Assembly: GCF_040750395.1 (NCBI RefSeq)
Contig: NZ_JBFLVD010000025.1
Location: forward strand, 124,001 to 188,000
Origin: Scandinavium sp002470465
GTDB lineage: Bacteria; Pseudomonadota; Gammaproteobacteria; Enterobacterales; Enterobacteriaceae
Direction: 5' to 3'
Length of the DNA: 64,000 bases
The position numbers and the translations under genes were made by a program. Positions 16,184 through 24,541 of the stretch are shown here, in pieces; positions within the stretch are counted from its first letter, which is position 1; each line of letters starts with the position of its first letter. A model generated the notes under the pieces. That model ran no database searches. It saw only the letters and a program-made list of their open reading frames with translations, and was not told where the DNA came from.

Positions 16184-17077
16184 ATGAAAATGAGCATCAA
16201 ACAGTTACGCGCGTTTTTAGCGGTAGCTCACACTCTGAACTTTGCTCAGGCGAGTGAAAAACTGAATATGTCGCAGCCTGCGTTGAGCCTGGCTATCCAC
16301 GGTCTGGAAGAGGCTCTGGGCGGAATGCTGTTCACCCGCACTACCCGACGGGTGGCGCTGACCGCCGAAGGCGATGCCTTTTTTCCGATGGCGCGACGGC
16401 TGCTGGCCGACTGGGACAATACCGAAGAGGCGATGCGCCAGCGCTTTACGCTGCAAACCGGCAAAGTGTCGGTAGCGGCGATGCCCTCATTTGCCGCCAA
16501 TGCCCTGCCGCCGGTGCTGAAAGCCTTTCGCGACCGCTATCGTGGCGTCAACGTGACCGTGCATGATGTGATTAATGAGCAAGTGATTGAGATGGTGAGC
16601 GAGGGGCGAGTGGAAATGGGGGTGGCGTTCGAGCCTGCGGCATCGTCCAGCCTGCAATTTACCCCATTGGGGGTCGATCGCTTTGTGGCCGTAGTGCCCC
16701 GTCTCAGCCCGCTGGCGCAGAAGCCGAACGTGACATGGCGGGAGCTGCTGATGTCTGATTTCATCACCCTTCAGCGCCCGTCCGCCGTACGTATACTGCT
16801 GGAAGAAACGCTGATTCAGCACGGCCATTCGCTGAAGGTGGCGTTTGAGAGCCATCAGCTGGTGACGGTTGGCAGGATGGTGGCAAGCGGGCTTGGGGTC
16901 AGCGCCGTTCCGGCGTTGTGCGAAGCACAAATGGGGGAGCTTGGTGCAGTGTGTGTCCCGCTGGGGAACCCGGTGATTGAGCGGCAAATTGGCGTGATTC
17001 GTACTGCCCACGGCCCGTTTTCTGCAGCAGCAGCCGCTCTGCTGAATACCATTCTTCAGCAGTTCAAGCTGCGATAA
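16184..17077 (+). CDS. LysR-family regulator of the ketone-body cluster
   Basis: A 297-residue LysR-type transcription factor. Its winged helix-turn-helix lies in residues ~3-62 (RAFLAVAHTLNFAQASEKLNMSQPALSLAIHGLEEALGG), followed by a periplasmic-binding-protein-like effector domain. It is divergently transcribed from the CoA-transferase gene, the classic LysR layout, so it probably controls that operon from the AT-rich 16045-16183 gap; the inducer would be an operon intermediate (inference). The start is uncertain: ATG 16184 or ATG 16190, both with weak ribosome sites. A terminator and a REP element follow. Confidence 0.88.
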   Translation: MKMSIKQLRAFLAVAHTLNFAQASEKLNMSQPALSLAIHGLEEALGGMLFTRTTRRVALTAEGDAFFPMARRLLADWDNTEEAMRQRFTLQTGKVSVAAMPSFAANALPPVLKAFRDRYRGVNVTVHDVINEQVIEMVSEGRVEMGVAFEPAASSSLQFTPLGVDRFVAVVPRLSPLAQKPNVTWRELLMSDFITLQRPSAVRILLEETLIQHGHSLKVAFESHQLVTVGRMVASGLGVSAVPALCEAQMGELGAVCVPLGNPVIERQIGVIRTAHGPFSAAAAALLNTILQQFKLR

Positions 17078-17083
17078 AAAACA

Positions 17084-17105
17084 ACAGGAGGCCGTAGCCT
17101 CCTGT
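17084..17105 (-). terminator. Terminator shared by cheZ and the LysR gene
   Basis: Perfect 9-bp stem ACAGGAGGC / GCCTCCTGT with a CGTA loop. On the minus strand the stem is followed by TGTTTTTTATC, so it ends the tar-cheZ transcript. The plus strand has no U-run. Confidence 0.75.
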
Positions 17106-17114
17106 CACATTTAT

Positions 17115-17182
17115 GCCCGGTTGCGGATGCGGTAATTTAAGGTGCGAACCGTAGGCCGGATAAGCGAAGCGTTATCCGGCAC
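17115..17182. repeat. REP-type repeat
   Basis: It contains GTAGGCCGGATAAGCG and GCGTTATCCGGC as an inverted pair, the classic enterobacterial REP form. It lies between the LysR gene and cheZ, at the right edge of the ketone-body insertion. Confidence 0.75.
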
Positions 17183-17195
17183 TTTGTCCGCTAAA

Positions 17196-17840
17196 TCAGA
17201 ACCCTAAGCTATCCAGCAGATCGTCCACCTGATCCTGGCTTGCAACCACGCCCGCTTTGCTGGTGTCCATCTGCGGGCCGTTCAGCAGGCTTTCGTTTTC
17301 CCGCTTCTGGCGCGTGCTCTGGTCAGGCATGTTTTCCAGCAGCACCATCAGCAGCTGACGCTCAATCTCCTGGATAACGTCCATCATCCGCTTGATCACC
17401 TGGCCGGTCAGATCCTGGAAGTCCTGCGCCATCATGATTTCCAGCAGTTGGGCGTTGGTGAAGCTGGTGTGCTTCGGCACGTCTGCAAGATAGCTGCGGG
17501 TGTCGGTCACCAGTTCACGGGCATCGCTCAGTTCAATTGGGTTCTCAAACCACTCGTCCCAGCGGCCAGAGAGCGCCTTGGCCTCTTTTTCCATCTGGTT
17601 CTGATGCGGCTGCGAAAGCTCCACGCAGTTCAGCGCGCGTTCTGCGGCCTGAGCTGTCATCTGCACGACGTAATCCAGACGATCGCGGGCATCCGGAATA
17701 GCCTCTGCCGCTTCGGCAATCGCCTGATCCAGGCCCAGCTCGCGCAGGCTGTCACGCAGCATACGGGTGAGGCTGCCAATCCGGGCGATGATGTCGCCTG
17801 CGGAATGCTCATCAGTCGGTTTTACGGGGTGTTGAGTCAT
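17196..17840 (-). CDS. cheZ: CheY-P phosphatase CheZ
   Basis: A 214-residue chemotaxis protein that dephosphorylates CheY-P. The long helical hairpin contains MAQDFQDLTGQVIKRMM, with the Asp-Gln pair used for catalysis, and the C-terminal CheY-binding helix ends SQDQVDDLLDSLGF. The ATG at 17840 gives the E. coli length and has GAGG 8 nt upstream; the ATG at 17846 is 2 nt from the same site. It is the last gene of tar-tap-cheRBYZ. Confidence 0.95.
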   Translation of the reverse strand: MTQHPVKPTDEHSAGDIIARIGSLTRMLRDSLRELGLDQAIAEAAEAIPDARDRLDYVVQMTAQAAERALNCVELSQPHQNQMEKEAKALSGRWDEWFENPIELSDARELVTDTRSYLADVPKHTSFTNAQLLEIMMAQDFQDLTGQVIKRMMDVIQEIERQLLMVLLENMPDQSTRQKRENESLLNGPQMDTSKAGVVASQDQVDDLLDSLGF

Positions 17841-17850
17841 CGTCATGGCC

Positions 17851-18240
17851 TCACATACCGAGCTTTTCGAAGATTTTGTTCAGCTTCTCCTCGAGGATAG
17901 CCGCCGTAAACGGTTTCACAACGTAGCCGCTGGCACCCGCCTGCGCCGCTGCGATGATGTTCTCTTTCTTCGCTTCCGCCGTGACCATCAGAACCGGCAA
18001 AGCCGCCATTGCGCCGTTGCCGCGAATGGTTTTCAGCAGGTCCAGACCGTCCATGTTCGGCATGTTCCAGTCTGAAATCACAAAGCCAAACCCGCCCGCC
18101 TGTAGCTTGTTCAGCGCATCCACGCCGTCTTCCGCTTCTTCAACGTTGTTGAATCCCAGCTCTTTCAGCAGGTTGCGCACAATGCGACGCATGGTGGAAA
18201 AGTCATCCACAACCAGAAACTTAAGCTCTTTATCCGCCAT
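17851..18240 (-). CDS. cheY: Chemotaxis response regulator CheY
   Basis: A 129-residue single-domain receiver. The phosphoacceptor is Asp57 (SDWNMPNMDG), the acidic pair is in VVDD, and the switch residues are Thr87 and Lys109. It carries the CheA signal to the flagellar motor protein FliM and is nearly identical to E. coli CheY. It lies between cheB and cheZ with short gaps. Confidence 0.97.
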   Translation of the reverse strand: MADKELKFLVVDDFSTMRRIVRNLLKELGFNNVEEAEDGVDALNKLQAGGFGFVISDWNMPNMDGLDLLKTIRGNGAMAALPVLMVTAEAKKENIIAAAQAGASGYVVKPFTAAILEEKLNKIFEKLGM

Positions 18241-18255
18241 TTACTTTTACTCCCC

Positions 18256-19305
18256 TTAAATACGTATCGCCTGTCCGGCACTGATTTTCGCCAGCATCTG
18301 CTGGCTTACCTGGCTGAGATCGACCACTTCGCTGACGCCACCCATATTGATGGCCTCACGCGGCATGCCGAACACCACACAACTTGCTTCGTTCTGGGCA
18401 ATGGTCCAGGCGCCCGCCTGGTGCATCGCCAGCATTCCGGCGGCGCCGTCGTTGCCCATGCCGGTGAGGATCACCCCCACGGCATTGCGCCCGGCGTTTT
18501 TCGCCACCGAATGAAACAGCACATCCACCGACGGACGGTGCCGGTTCACCGGCGGCCCGTCATGAATTTTGATTTGATAATTCGCCCCGCTTCGCGCCAG
18601 CTCCATGTGCTTGTCGCCCGGTGCGATGTAGGCATGGCCCGGCAGCACGCGCTCGCCGTCTTCCGCCTCTTTCACCGCAATCTGGCACAGCTTGTTCAGC
18701 CGTTCGGCGAACGAACGCGTGAAGCCCGGCGGCATATGCTGGGTGATAAGAATAGCCGGGCTGGTCAAAGGCAATGGCTGGAGTACATGGCGAATTGCCT
18801 CTGTTCCTCCGGTTGACGCGCCAATCACCAGCAGCTTTTCCGAGCTGAGCATTGGCCCGGCCTTCAGCGCTTTAGGCGCATCCAGCATCTTGTGAGCGCT
18901 CAGCTGGGCGCGCGAGGCGGCCCGCACTTTGTCGGCAATCATTTCGCTGTAGGCCAGCATGCCTTCGCGGATGCCAATCTGCGGCTTAGTGACAAAATCC
19001 ACCGCCCCAAGCTCCAGCGCCCGCAGCGTCACTTCGGAACCTTTACCGGTCAGCGAAGAGACCATCACCACAGGCATCGGCCGCAGGCGCATCAGCTTTT
19101 CCAGAAAGTCGAGCCCGTCCATGCGCGGCATTTCGACGTCCAGGGTCAGAACGTCCGGGTTGAATTTCTTGATAAGATCGCGCGCCACCAGCGGATCGGG
19201 TGCGGTCGCCACCATCTCCATGTCGCTGTGGCTGTTGATAATTTCCGTCATTATCTGACGCATCAACGCCGAATCATCTACAGACAACACCCTGATTTTA
19301 CTCAT
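18256..19305 (-). CDS. cheB: Receptor methylesterase/deamidase CheB
   Basis: A 349-residue two-domain protein: a receiver with phosphoacceptor Asp56 (LTLDVEMP) and a C-terminal methylesterase with the nucleophile Ser164 in IGASTGGTEA. It removes methyl groups from receptor glutamates and deamidates glutamines, giving adaptation with CheR. The start overlaps the cheR stop by 4 nt (ATGA). Confidence 0.96.
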   Translation of the reverse strand: MSKIRVLSVDDSALMRQIMTEIINSHSDMEMVATAPDPLVARDLIKKFNPDVLTLDVEMPRMDGLDFLEKLMRLRPMPVVMVSSLTGKGSEVTLRALELGAVDFVTKPQIGIREGMLAYSEMIADKVRAASRAQLSAHKMLDAPKALKAGPMLSSEKLLVIGASTGGTEAIRHVLQPLPLTSPAILITQHMPPGFTRSFAERLNKLCQIAVKEAEDGERVLPGHAYIAPGDKHMELARSGANYQIKIHDGPPVNRHRPSVDVLFHSVAKNAGRNAVGVILTGMGNDGAAGMLAMHQAGAWTIAQNEASCVVFGMPREAINMGGVSEVVDLSQVSQQMLAKISAGQAIRI

Positions 19306-20168
19306 GCTTTATCCTTACTCAGCGCGTACACCGTCTGCCCTCGCAGACTGAACTCGCGCACGAGATTGCTGAAGTTCTCCGAGTGCCCGGCAAACAGTAA
19401 TCCGTCAGGCTTAAGCAGGGGAACAAAGCGGCGCAGAATGTCCTGCTGCGTCGTCTTATCGAAGTAAATCATCACGTTACGACAAAAAATGGCGTCAAAC
19501 GGCCCCGGTACGTTATAGGTCCGGTCAAGCAGGTTCATCGGGGAAAAGTCCACGTAGTTCGCCAGCTCCTGACGCACGCGCACCAGCCCGCTGTGCGGCC
19601 CGGTGCCGCGCATGAAGTAGTGCTGAAGCTGCTGCTGCGAGAGCGTTTTCAGTTCGTCCTGACGATAAACGCCGTTCTGCGCTTTGTTCAGCACCTCGGT
19701 GTCGATATCGCTGGCAAACACCTTCCAGCGACCCGGCGCGGTACCGAGCGTGTCGGCAAGCGTGATGGCTATCGAATAGGGTTCTTCCCCGGTCGAGGCC
19801 GCCGCGCTCCAGACCCGATACTCACCCTGGCGGCGCTTCGCGTGTTCGGCAAGCGTCGGGAAATGGTGCGCCTCCCGGAAAAACGCCGTCAGGTTGGTGG
19901 TCAGCGAGTTGATAAACGCCTGCCATTCGGCGCTATCCTGGTTAGCTTCCAACATGGCCAGATAGCGGCCAAAATCATCCAGTCCCAGCTGGCGCAGACG
20001 ACGCACCAGCCGGTTGTACACCATGTCGCGCTTGTGGTCGGCCAGCACGATCCCCGCGCGCTGGTAGATCAACTGGCAAATCCGACGAAACTGTGCGTCG
20101 GAGAGCGCGAGGCGCTGTGTCATCTGCGCGAGGAGTGACGATTGCCCTTGAGGCAGAGTTGCTGTCAT
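19302..20168 (-). CDS. cheR: Chemotaxis receptor methyltransferase CheR
   Basis: A 288-residue SAM-dependent methyltransferase that methylates receptor glutamates. The N-terminal helical domain is followed by the SAM fold, with RVWSAAASTGEEPYSIA and FDAIFCRNVMIYF. It docks on the C-terminal NWETF peptide of high-abundance receptors, which Tar here carries. It overlaps cheB and sits 26 nt after tap. Confidence 0.96.
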   Translation of the reverse strand: MTATLPQGQSSLLAQMTQRLALSDAQFRRICQLIYQRAGIVLADHKRDMVYNRLVRRLRQLGLDDFGRYLAMLEANQDSAEWQAFINSLTTNLTAFFREAHHFPTLAEHAKRRQGEYRVWSAAASTGEEPYSIAITLADTLGTAPGRWKVFASDIDTEVLNKAQNGVYRQDELKTLSQQQLQHYFMRGTGPHSGLVRVRQELANYVDFSPMNLLDRTYNVPGPFDAIFCRNVMIYFDKTTQQDILRRFVPLLKPDGLLFAGHSENFSNLVREFSLRGQTVYALSKDKA

Positions 20169-20194
20169 AGCGCCTTCTTATTACTTACGTCCAG

Positions 20195-21796
20195 TCAGGA
20201 AACAACGGGTACGGCCAGCGGCCGCCCACCTTCGTGCTGCGATGCGTACTTCTCTTCCAGTTCAAACACCGACACCAGCGCGGTCAGGTTATTGGCCTGC
20301 CCGGCCAGCTGGTCCGTTGCCGCGGCGGCTTCTTCTACCAGTGAGGCGTTTTGTTGAGTGACCTGATCCATCTGGCTTACCGCCAGCGCCACCTGCTCAA
20401 TACCGCGGCGCTGTTCATCCGACGCCGATGCGATTTCGCCCATGATGTCGTTTACCTGCGTCACGGAGCGAACAATCTCATTCATCGTGTTAGCGGCGGT
20501 ATCCACCAGCGTTGACCCTTCCTGCACCCGGGCAACTGACTCTTCAATCAGGCCTTTAATTTCTTTCGCTGCCTGGGCGCTGCGGCTGGCGAGGTTACGC
20601 ACTTCACCGGCCACAACCGCGAATCCACGCCCCTGCTCTCCGGCACGCGCCGCTTCCACGGCTGCGTTAAGCGCCAGAATGTTGGTCTGGAAGGCGATGC
20701 CGTCGATGACGCTGATGATGTCGCCGATTTTCTGCGAACTGGTGGCAATTTCATGCATCGTTTCCGCTACGTGCGAGGCCTGCTCGCCGCCGCGCTTCGC
20801 GGTGCTTGCCGCGGTGCTGGCAAGGCCGGATGCCTGACGGGCGTTATCGGCGTTTTGCCCGACCGTGGCGGTCAGCTGCTCCATGCTGGCGGCCGTTTCG
20901 GCAAGCGAGGCCGCCTGCTGTTCGGTGCGCGAAGACAAATCGTTATTGCCTGCGGCAATCTCTGAAATCCCGGTATGCATGGCATGGCTGCCCTGGCGCA
21001 CCTGGCTTACGGTGCCGCGCAGGGCGACCTGCATTGCCTTCAGCCCGGCGAAAATCGCCGAAATTTCATTTTTGCCATACACCGAAATCGGTCTGGCGAG
21101 ATTGCCTTTGGCAATACTCTCGAAGTGGTCGCTGATGATGGCGAGCGGCTGGACAATCATTCGACGGGTCCACAGCAGCGCTCCACCAACCAGTACCACC
21201 GCCAGAATCACCACCACGCCAAAGATCAGCGCTGAGCGGTGATAATTGCTTTCCCCTGCCTCACGAGCCGCCTCAACGTGTGAACCGATATATTGGATCC
21301 AGTTACGCCAGCTGCCATCAAACCCCTCCTGAGCCTGCTGTACCGGTGCGGTCATGAAGTCTGAAAGCTGATTGCTTTCAAGCCACGCCACCTGATGCTC
21401 CAGCGCACCGTGCCAGTCGGCATAACTTTTCTTCGTTTGATCCTTCAGCACCTGTGCGTCTTCGCTCATTGCCGGGAAGGCCATGAACTCGGCAAACTCT
21501 TTATCCGCCTGCTTCAGGCTCTGATGCGCCCCGGCAATCAGCGCCTTAATGTCTTCAGGCGGATAGCTGAGCGCGGTCAGCGTGCCGGCCTTATTCAGCG
21601 ACGTGCTGGCCTGCAACAGCACCACCCGGGCGTCGCCGAGGCTGTTTAATAGCTGATTTCCCTTTTCCACTTGCCCAAGAGCCTGCTGTCCATCGCGAAA
21701 TGCCAGAAACGACAACCCGTTGCTGCCCACCAGCAACAGGCCACACACCACCAGAATCACAAACAAGGTGGTCGAGATACGAATACGATTGAACAT
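20195..21796 (-). CDS. tap: Methyl-accepting chemotaxis protein Tap
   Basis: A 533-residue inner-membrane chemoreceptor. TM1 is at ~7-29, followed by a four-helix periplasmic sensor, TM2 near 190-210, HAMP, and the methyl-accepting signalling hairpin with the identical core EAARAGEQGRGFAVVAGEVRNLA. The C-terminus ends in APVVS-like AVPVVS and lacks the NWETF docking peptide, as in E. coli Tap, the dipeptide/pyrimidine receptor of the same length. The ATG at 21796 (MFNRIRIS) follows GGGAGTGGTG. Confidence 0.93.
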   Translation of the reverse strand: MFNRIRISTTLFVILVVCGLLLVGSNGLSFLAFRDGQQALGQVEKGNQLLNSLGDARVVLLQASTSLNKAGTLTALSYPPEDIKALIAGAHQSLKQADKEFAEFMAFPAMSEDAQVLKDQTKKSYADWHGALEHQVAWLESNQLSDFMTAPVQQAQEGFDGSWRNWIQYIGSHVEAAREAGESNYHRSALIFGVVVILAVVLVGGALLWTRRMIVQPLAIISDHFESIAKGNLARPISVYGKNEISAIFAGLKAMQVALRGTVSQVRQGSHAMHTGISEIAAGNNDLSSRTEQQAASLAETAASMEQLTATVGQNADNARQASGLASTAASTAKRGGEQASHVAETMHEIATSSQKIGDIISVIDGIAFQTNILALNAAVEAARAGEQGRGFAVVAGEVRNLASRSAQAAKEIKGLIEESVARVQEGSTLVDTAANTMNEIVRSVTQVNDIMGEIASASDEQRRGIEQVALAVSQMDQVTQQNASLVEEAAAATDQLAGQANNLTALVSVFELEEKYASQHEGGRPLAVPVVS

Positions 21797-21832
21797 CACC
21801 ACTCCCGCCAGGCGGCAACAGGCCGCGTAAAG

Positions 21833-23491
21833 TTAAAAGGTTTCCCAGTTATCGTCCGTTCCGACGGTTGCGCGCGCACGCTGTGGCGCCACGCTAGCCG
21901 GAACCACGCTGGTTTTTTTGCTTACTGCATGGGTACTGACTGTTGCAATCTGAAACGCCGAGACGGCGCGGGTCAGGCTGCTGGACTGCTCTTCAAGCGC
22001 GGCGGCAGCAGCAGCGGACTGCTGCACCAGCGCGGCGTTTTGCTGGGTGACTTTGTCCATCTCGGACACGGCGAGCGCCACCTGATCGATACCGCGGCTC
22101 TGCTCATCGGATGCGGAGGAAATCTCACCCATGATGTCGGTGACGCGGGTCACGGCGTTGACAATGTCATTCATGGTTTCCCCGGCGCTTTCCACCAGCA
22201 CCGAACCGGTATCGACCTTCGACACGGAATCTTCAATCAGGCCTTTGATCTCTTTGGCCGCCTGAGCGCTGCGGCTCGCGAGATTACGAACTTCGCCTGC
22301 CACAACGGCAAAACCACGACCCTGTTCACCCGCGCGAGCCGCCTCCACCGCCGCATTCAGCGCCAGGATATTGGTCTGGAAGGCAATGCCGTCGATAACG
22401 CCGGTAATGTCGGAAATTTTCTGCGAACTGGCGGCGATGTCGTGCATGGTTTTCACTACGCCATCAACCACTTTTCCACCGCGCTGGGCGGTCTCGGAGG
22501 CGCTCAGCGCAAGCTGCGAAGCCTGGCGGGCGTTTTCGGCGTTCTGCTTCACGGTGGCGGTCAGCTCTTCCATGCTGGCGGCAGTTTGCTCCAGCGCGGA
22601 AGCCTGTTCTTCAGTACGGGAAGAGAGATCGTTATTGCCGAGGGCAATTTCGCTTGAGCCGCTGTAAATCGCATCCGAGCCCTGACGCACGCGGGTAACG
22701 GTGTCGATCAGCGACTGCTGCATGTGGTTCACGGTATCAGCCAGTTCCGCAATTTCGTTGCGTCCGCTGACGTTCACCGTCTGGGTTAAATCTCCCTGCG
22801 CGATACGGTGCAAATGGTTCATCACTCCCGCCAGCGGGTTCAGCAGAATATGGCGAATGCCGTACCATGCCGCCGCCAGGAGAGTTACCAGCACCAGCGC
22901 GATAATGGCGAGCTGCCACTGCGCAAACTTATAGTCCTGCTTGCTGGTGGTGAACGCATGCTGATAGAGGGTTTCACTTTGTGCTGCATAGCCCGCCATC
23001 GCGTCGCTAAGCGCGTTCTGCATACCCTGGGTCGGCTGGGCAAAATAGGCATCCATATTGCCGTTTTGCAGGAAGTTCACCAGCTCGGTCAGCCCGGCGA
23101 AATATTTCTGATAGCTGGCATCAACCGCAGCGCTGACGTCAGTCAGTTCCGGCTGTGCAGCAATTTGTGTAAACTCCGTGTAGTGTTTGGCGGCATCGGC
23201 CAGCGACGTTTTCGCGTTATTAAGCAGATCCGTTTTGGCGCTGCTTTGCTGATTTGCCGTATCCATCATCATGCGAGCAGAGGAGCGGCTGAGGTTGATG
23301 CGCGTCTGCAACATCAGCTCCCAGGTTTTGCTCAGTTCAGATTGACGGGTACGCAGCTCGTTAGAGAGAGCGAAACTTTGCTGGTTTTGCTGGAGTGACG
23401 AAAAAAGAAAGCCACCGGACAGCAGCTGAAGCAGGGCAAAGACAACCAGCACCAGCATCAACAGGGTGACAACGCGCAGACGGTTCAACAT
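21833..23491 (-). CDS. tar: Methyl-accepting chemotaxis protein Tar (aspartate)
   Basis: A 552-residue chemoreceptor. The periplasmic helix retains the aspartate-binding arginines in TRINLSRSSARMMM (Arg64, Arg69 and Arg73 in E. coli numbering) and the Thr of the second ligand segment before YKFAQWQ. HAMP and the methylation helices follow, and the protein ends in the CheR/CheB-docking pentapeptide NWETF. The start ATG at 23491 (MLNRLRVVTLL) has AAGG spaced 8 nt upstream. It is first in tar-tap-cheRBYZ with its own sigma-28 promoter, and a pilus operon replaces the usual cheW neighbour upstream. Confidence 0.94.
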   Translation of the reverse strand: MLNRLRVVTLLMLVLVVFALLQLLSGGFLFSSLQQNQQSFALSNELRTRQSELSKTWELMLQTRINLSRSSARMMMDTANQQSSAKTDLLNNAKTSLADAAKHYTEFTQIAAQPELTDVSAAVDASYQKYFAGLTELVNFLQNGNMDAYFAQPTQGMQNALSDAMAGYAAQSETLYQHAFTTSKQDYKFAQWQLAIIALVLVTLLAAAWYGIRHILLNPLAGVMNHLHRIAQGDLTQTVNVSGRNEIAELADTVNHMQQSLIDTVTRVRQGSDAIYSGSSEIALGNNDLSSRTEEQASALEQTAASMEELTATVKQNAENARQASQLALSASETAQRGGKVVDGVVKTMHDIAASSQKISDITGVIDGIAFQTNILALNAAVEAARAGEQGRGFAVVAGEVRNLASRSAQAAKEIKGLIEDSVSKVDTGSVLVESAGETMNDIVNAVTRVTDIMGEISSASDEQSRGIDQVALAVSEMDKVTQQNAALVQQSAAAAAALEEQSSSLTRAVSAFQIATVSTHAVSKKTSVVPASVAPQRARATVGTDDNWETF

Positions 23492-23522
23492 ACAACACCT
23501 TTTCAATAACGTGATAACGGTG

Positions 23523-23549
23523 TTATCGGCATTTCACTGTGGAACTTTA
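23523..23549 (-). promoter_or_regulatory. Sigma-28 (FliA) promoter of tar
   Basis: On the minus strand TAAAGTTC, then 11 nt, then GCCGATAA. This differs from the flagellar sigma-28 consensus TAAAGTTT-N11-GCCGATAA at one base. It lies 32 nt before the tar start codon, so tar-tap-cheRBYZ is a class 3 operon independent of the pilus genes. Confidence 0.9.
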
Positions 23550-23569
23550 CTTTGCGTTAGGTCACCTCA

Positions 23570-24541
23570 TCAGAAGGCTATGTCCACCACCAGCGTGTCG
23601 GTGTAGGTCCCCGCAGGCGGCGTGCTCTGCCCGCTCAGGATCTTCGCGGTGTAGTTATAGGTGCTCAGAGTGCCATCAGTGCTGACCAGGCTTGCAGCGC
23701 TGCTGGCCCAGCGGTCGGTACCTGTCGGCCCCCAGCGATTGCTGGTGGTGCTTTTATAGATGTCGTAGCTTATTGAATTGCTGCCTGCGACCATTTTGCG
23801 CACCGTGCCGGTGCCAGCGTTGAGGCCATTATTGATGCCGACGGTATAGACGCTGCCTTTGGTGCAGGTGATACCGACCGACTGCGATACGGAGGAGAAA
23901 CCGCTTATCAGCGGCGCACTACCAAAATTGACGTCCGGCGCGCTGATAGTAATGCAGTCAGTGGTGACGGTCATGGTGAGCTGCGTTGTCACCGGCACGG
24001 TGCCGGTTTGCGGCGTACCGAGGCATATTCCGAGGACGCCCGTTGGGCATACGTTATAGCTCACATTCAGCGTCACAGTCACCTGATAGGGCCCGGCGCT
24101 GACGCTCTGCCCGGATACCGTACGAAAATAGACAGGCAGCGTGTAGCTTTTGGAGGAAAGCAGCCCGAGCAGCGTATTGCCGCTCCAGGTGTAAGTTTGC
24201 CCGACGGGTGTTTCGGTGCTGTTAGAACATGAGTTCGTACCGCATACGCGGACAGGCACCACGTCAGGGATGGTGGCGTTATCCGTACGTTTCAGTGCGG
24301 CTCGCGTGCCGGAAGTCACCGTAGCGCTCTGAACATTCATTGAGACCGTATCGTTGGTGAGCAAATTCAGCACCGTATCGCAGGTCACCACCAGATTCGC
24401 GGACGTTTGTTGTTCGGTGTTTTTGACCGTAAAGGAGGAAAGGCTGCCGAACGAGGCATTATTCATCACCACCGTACAGGCCGCATACAGCGGCGCGCTC
24501 ATCAGCCAGAACAGGATCGGTAGCCCGAAAGTGCGCAACAT
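23570..24541 (-). CDS. Archaic pilus tip adhesin (CsuE-like, two SCPU domains)
   Basis: A 323-residue secreted protein with a signal peptide ending near YAACTVV. It has two tandem spore-coat-U (SCPU) domains: about residues 20-165, and 180-323 ending in TYTDTLVVDIAF. That is the layout of CsuE, the tip subunit of archaic chaperone-usher pili in Acinetobacter. The C-terminal beta-strand motif (AGTYTDTL.V) appears in all pilin-like proteins of this operon. The start overlaps the usher stop (TAATG). As last gene of the operon after the usher, it is best read as the tip adhesin. Confidence 0.82.
   Translation of the reverse strand: MLRTFGLPILFWLMSAPLYAACTVVMNNASFGSLSSFTVKNTEQQTSANLVVTCDTVLNLLTNDTVSMNVQSATVTSGTRAALKRTDNATIPDVVPVRVCGTNSCSNSTETPVGQTYTWSGNTLLGLLSSKSYTLPVYFRTVSGQSVSAGPYQVTVTLNVSYNVCPTGVLGICLGTPQTGTVPVTTQLTMTVTTDCITISAPDVNFGSAPLISGFSSVSQSVGITCTKGSVYTVGINNGLNAGTGTVRKMVAGSNSISYDIYKSTTSNRWGPTGTDRWASSAASLVSTDGTLSTYNYTAKILSGQSTPPAGTYTDTLVVDIAF

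Noticed and set aside
20195..21796. Missing NWETF in Tap as a sign of truncation
   Set aside because: E. coli Tap also lacks the docking pentapeptide and has the same length, so this is normal.
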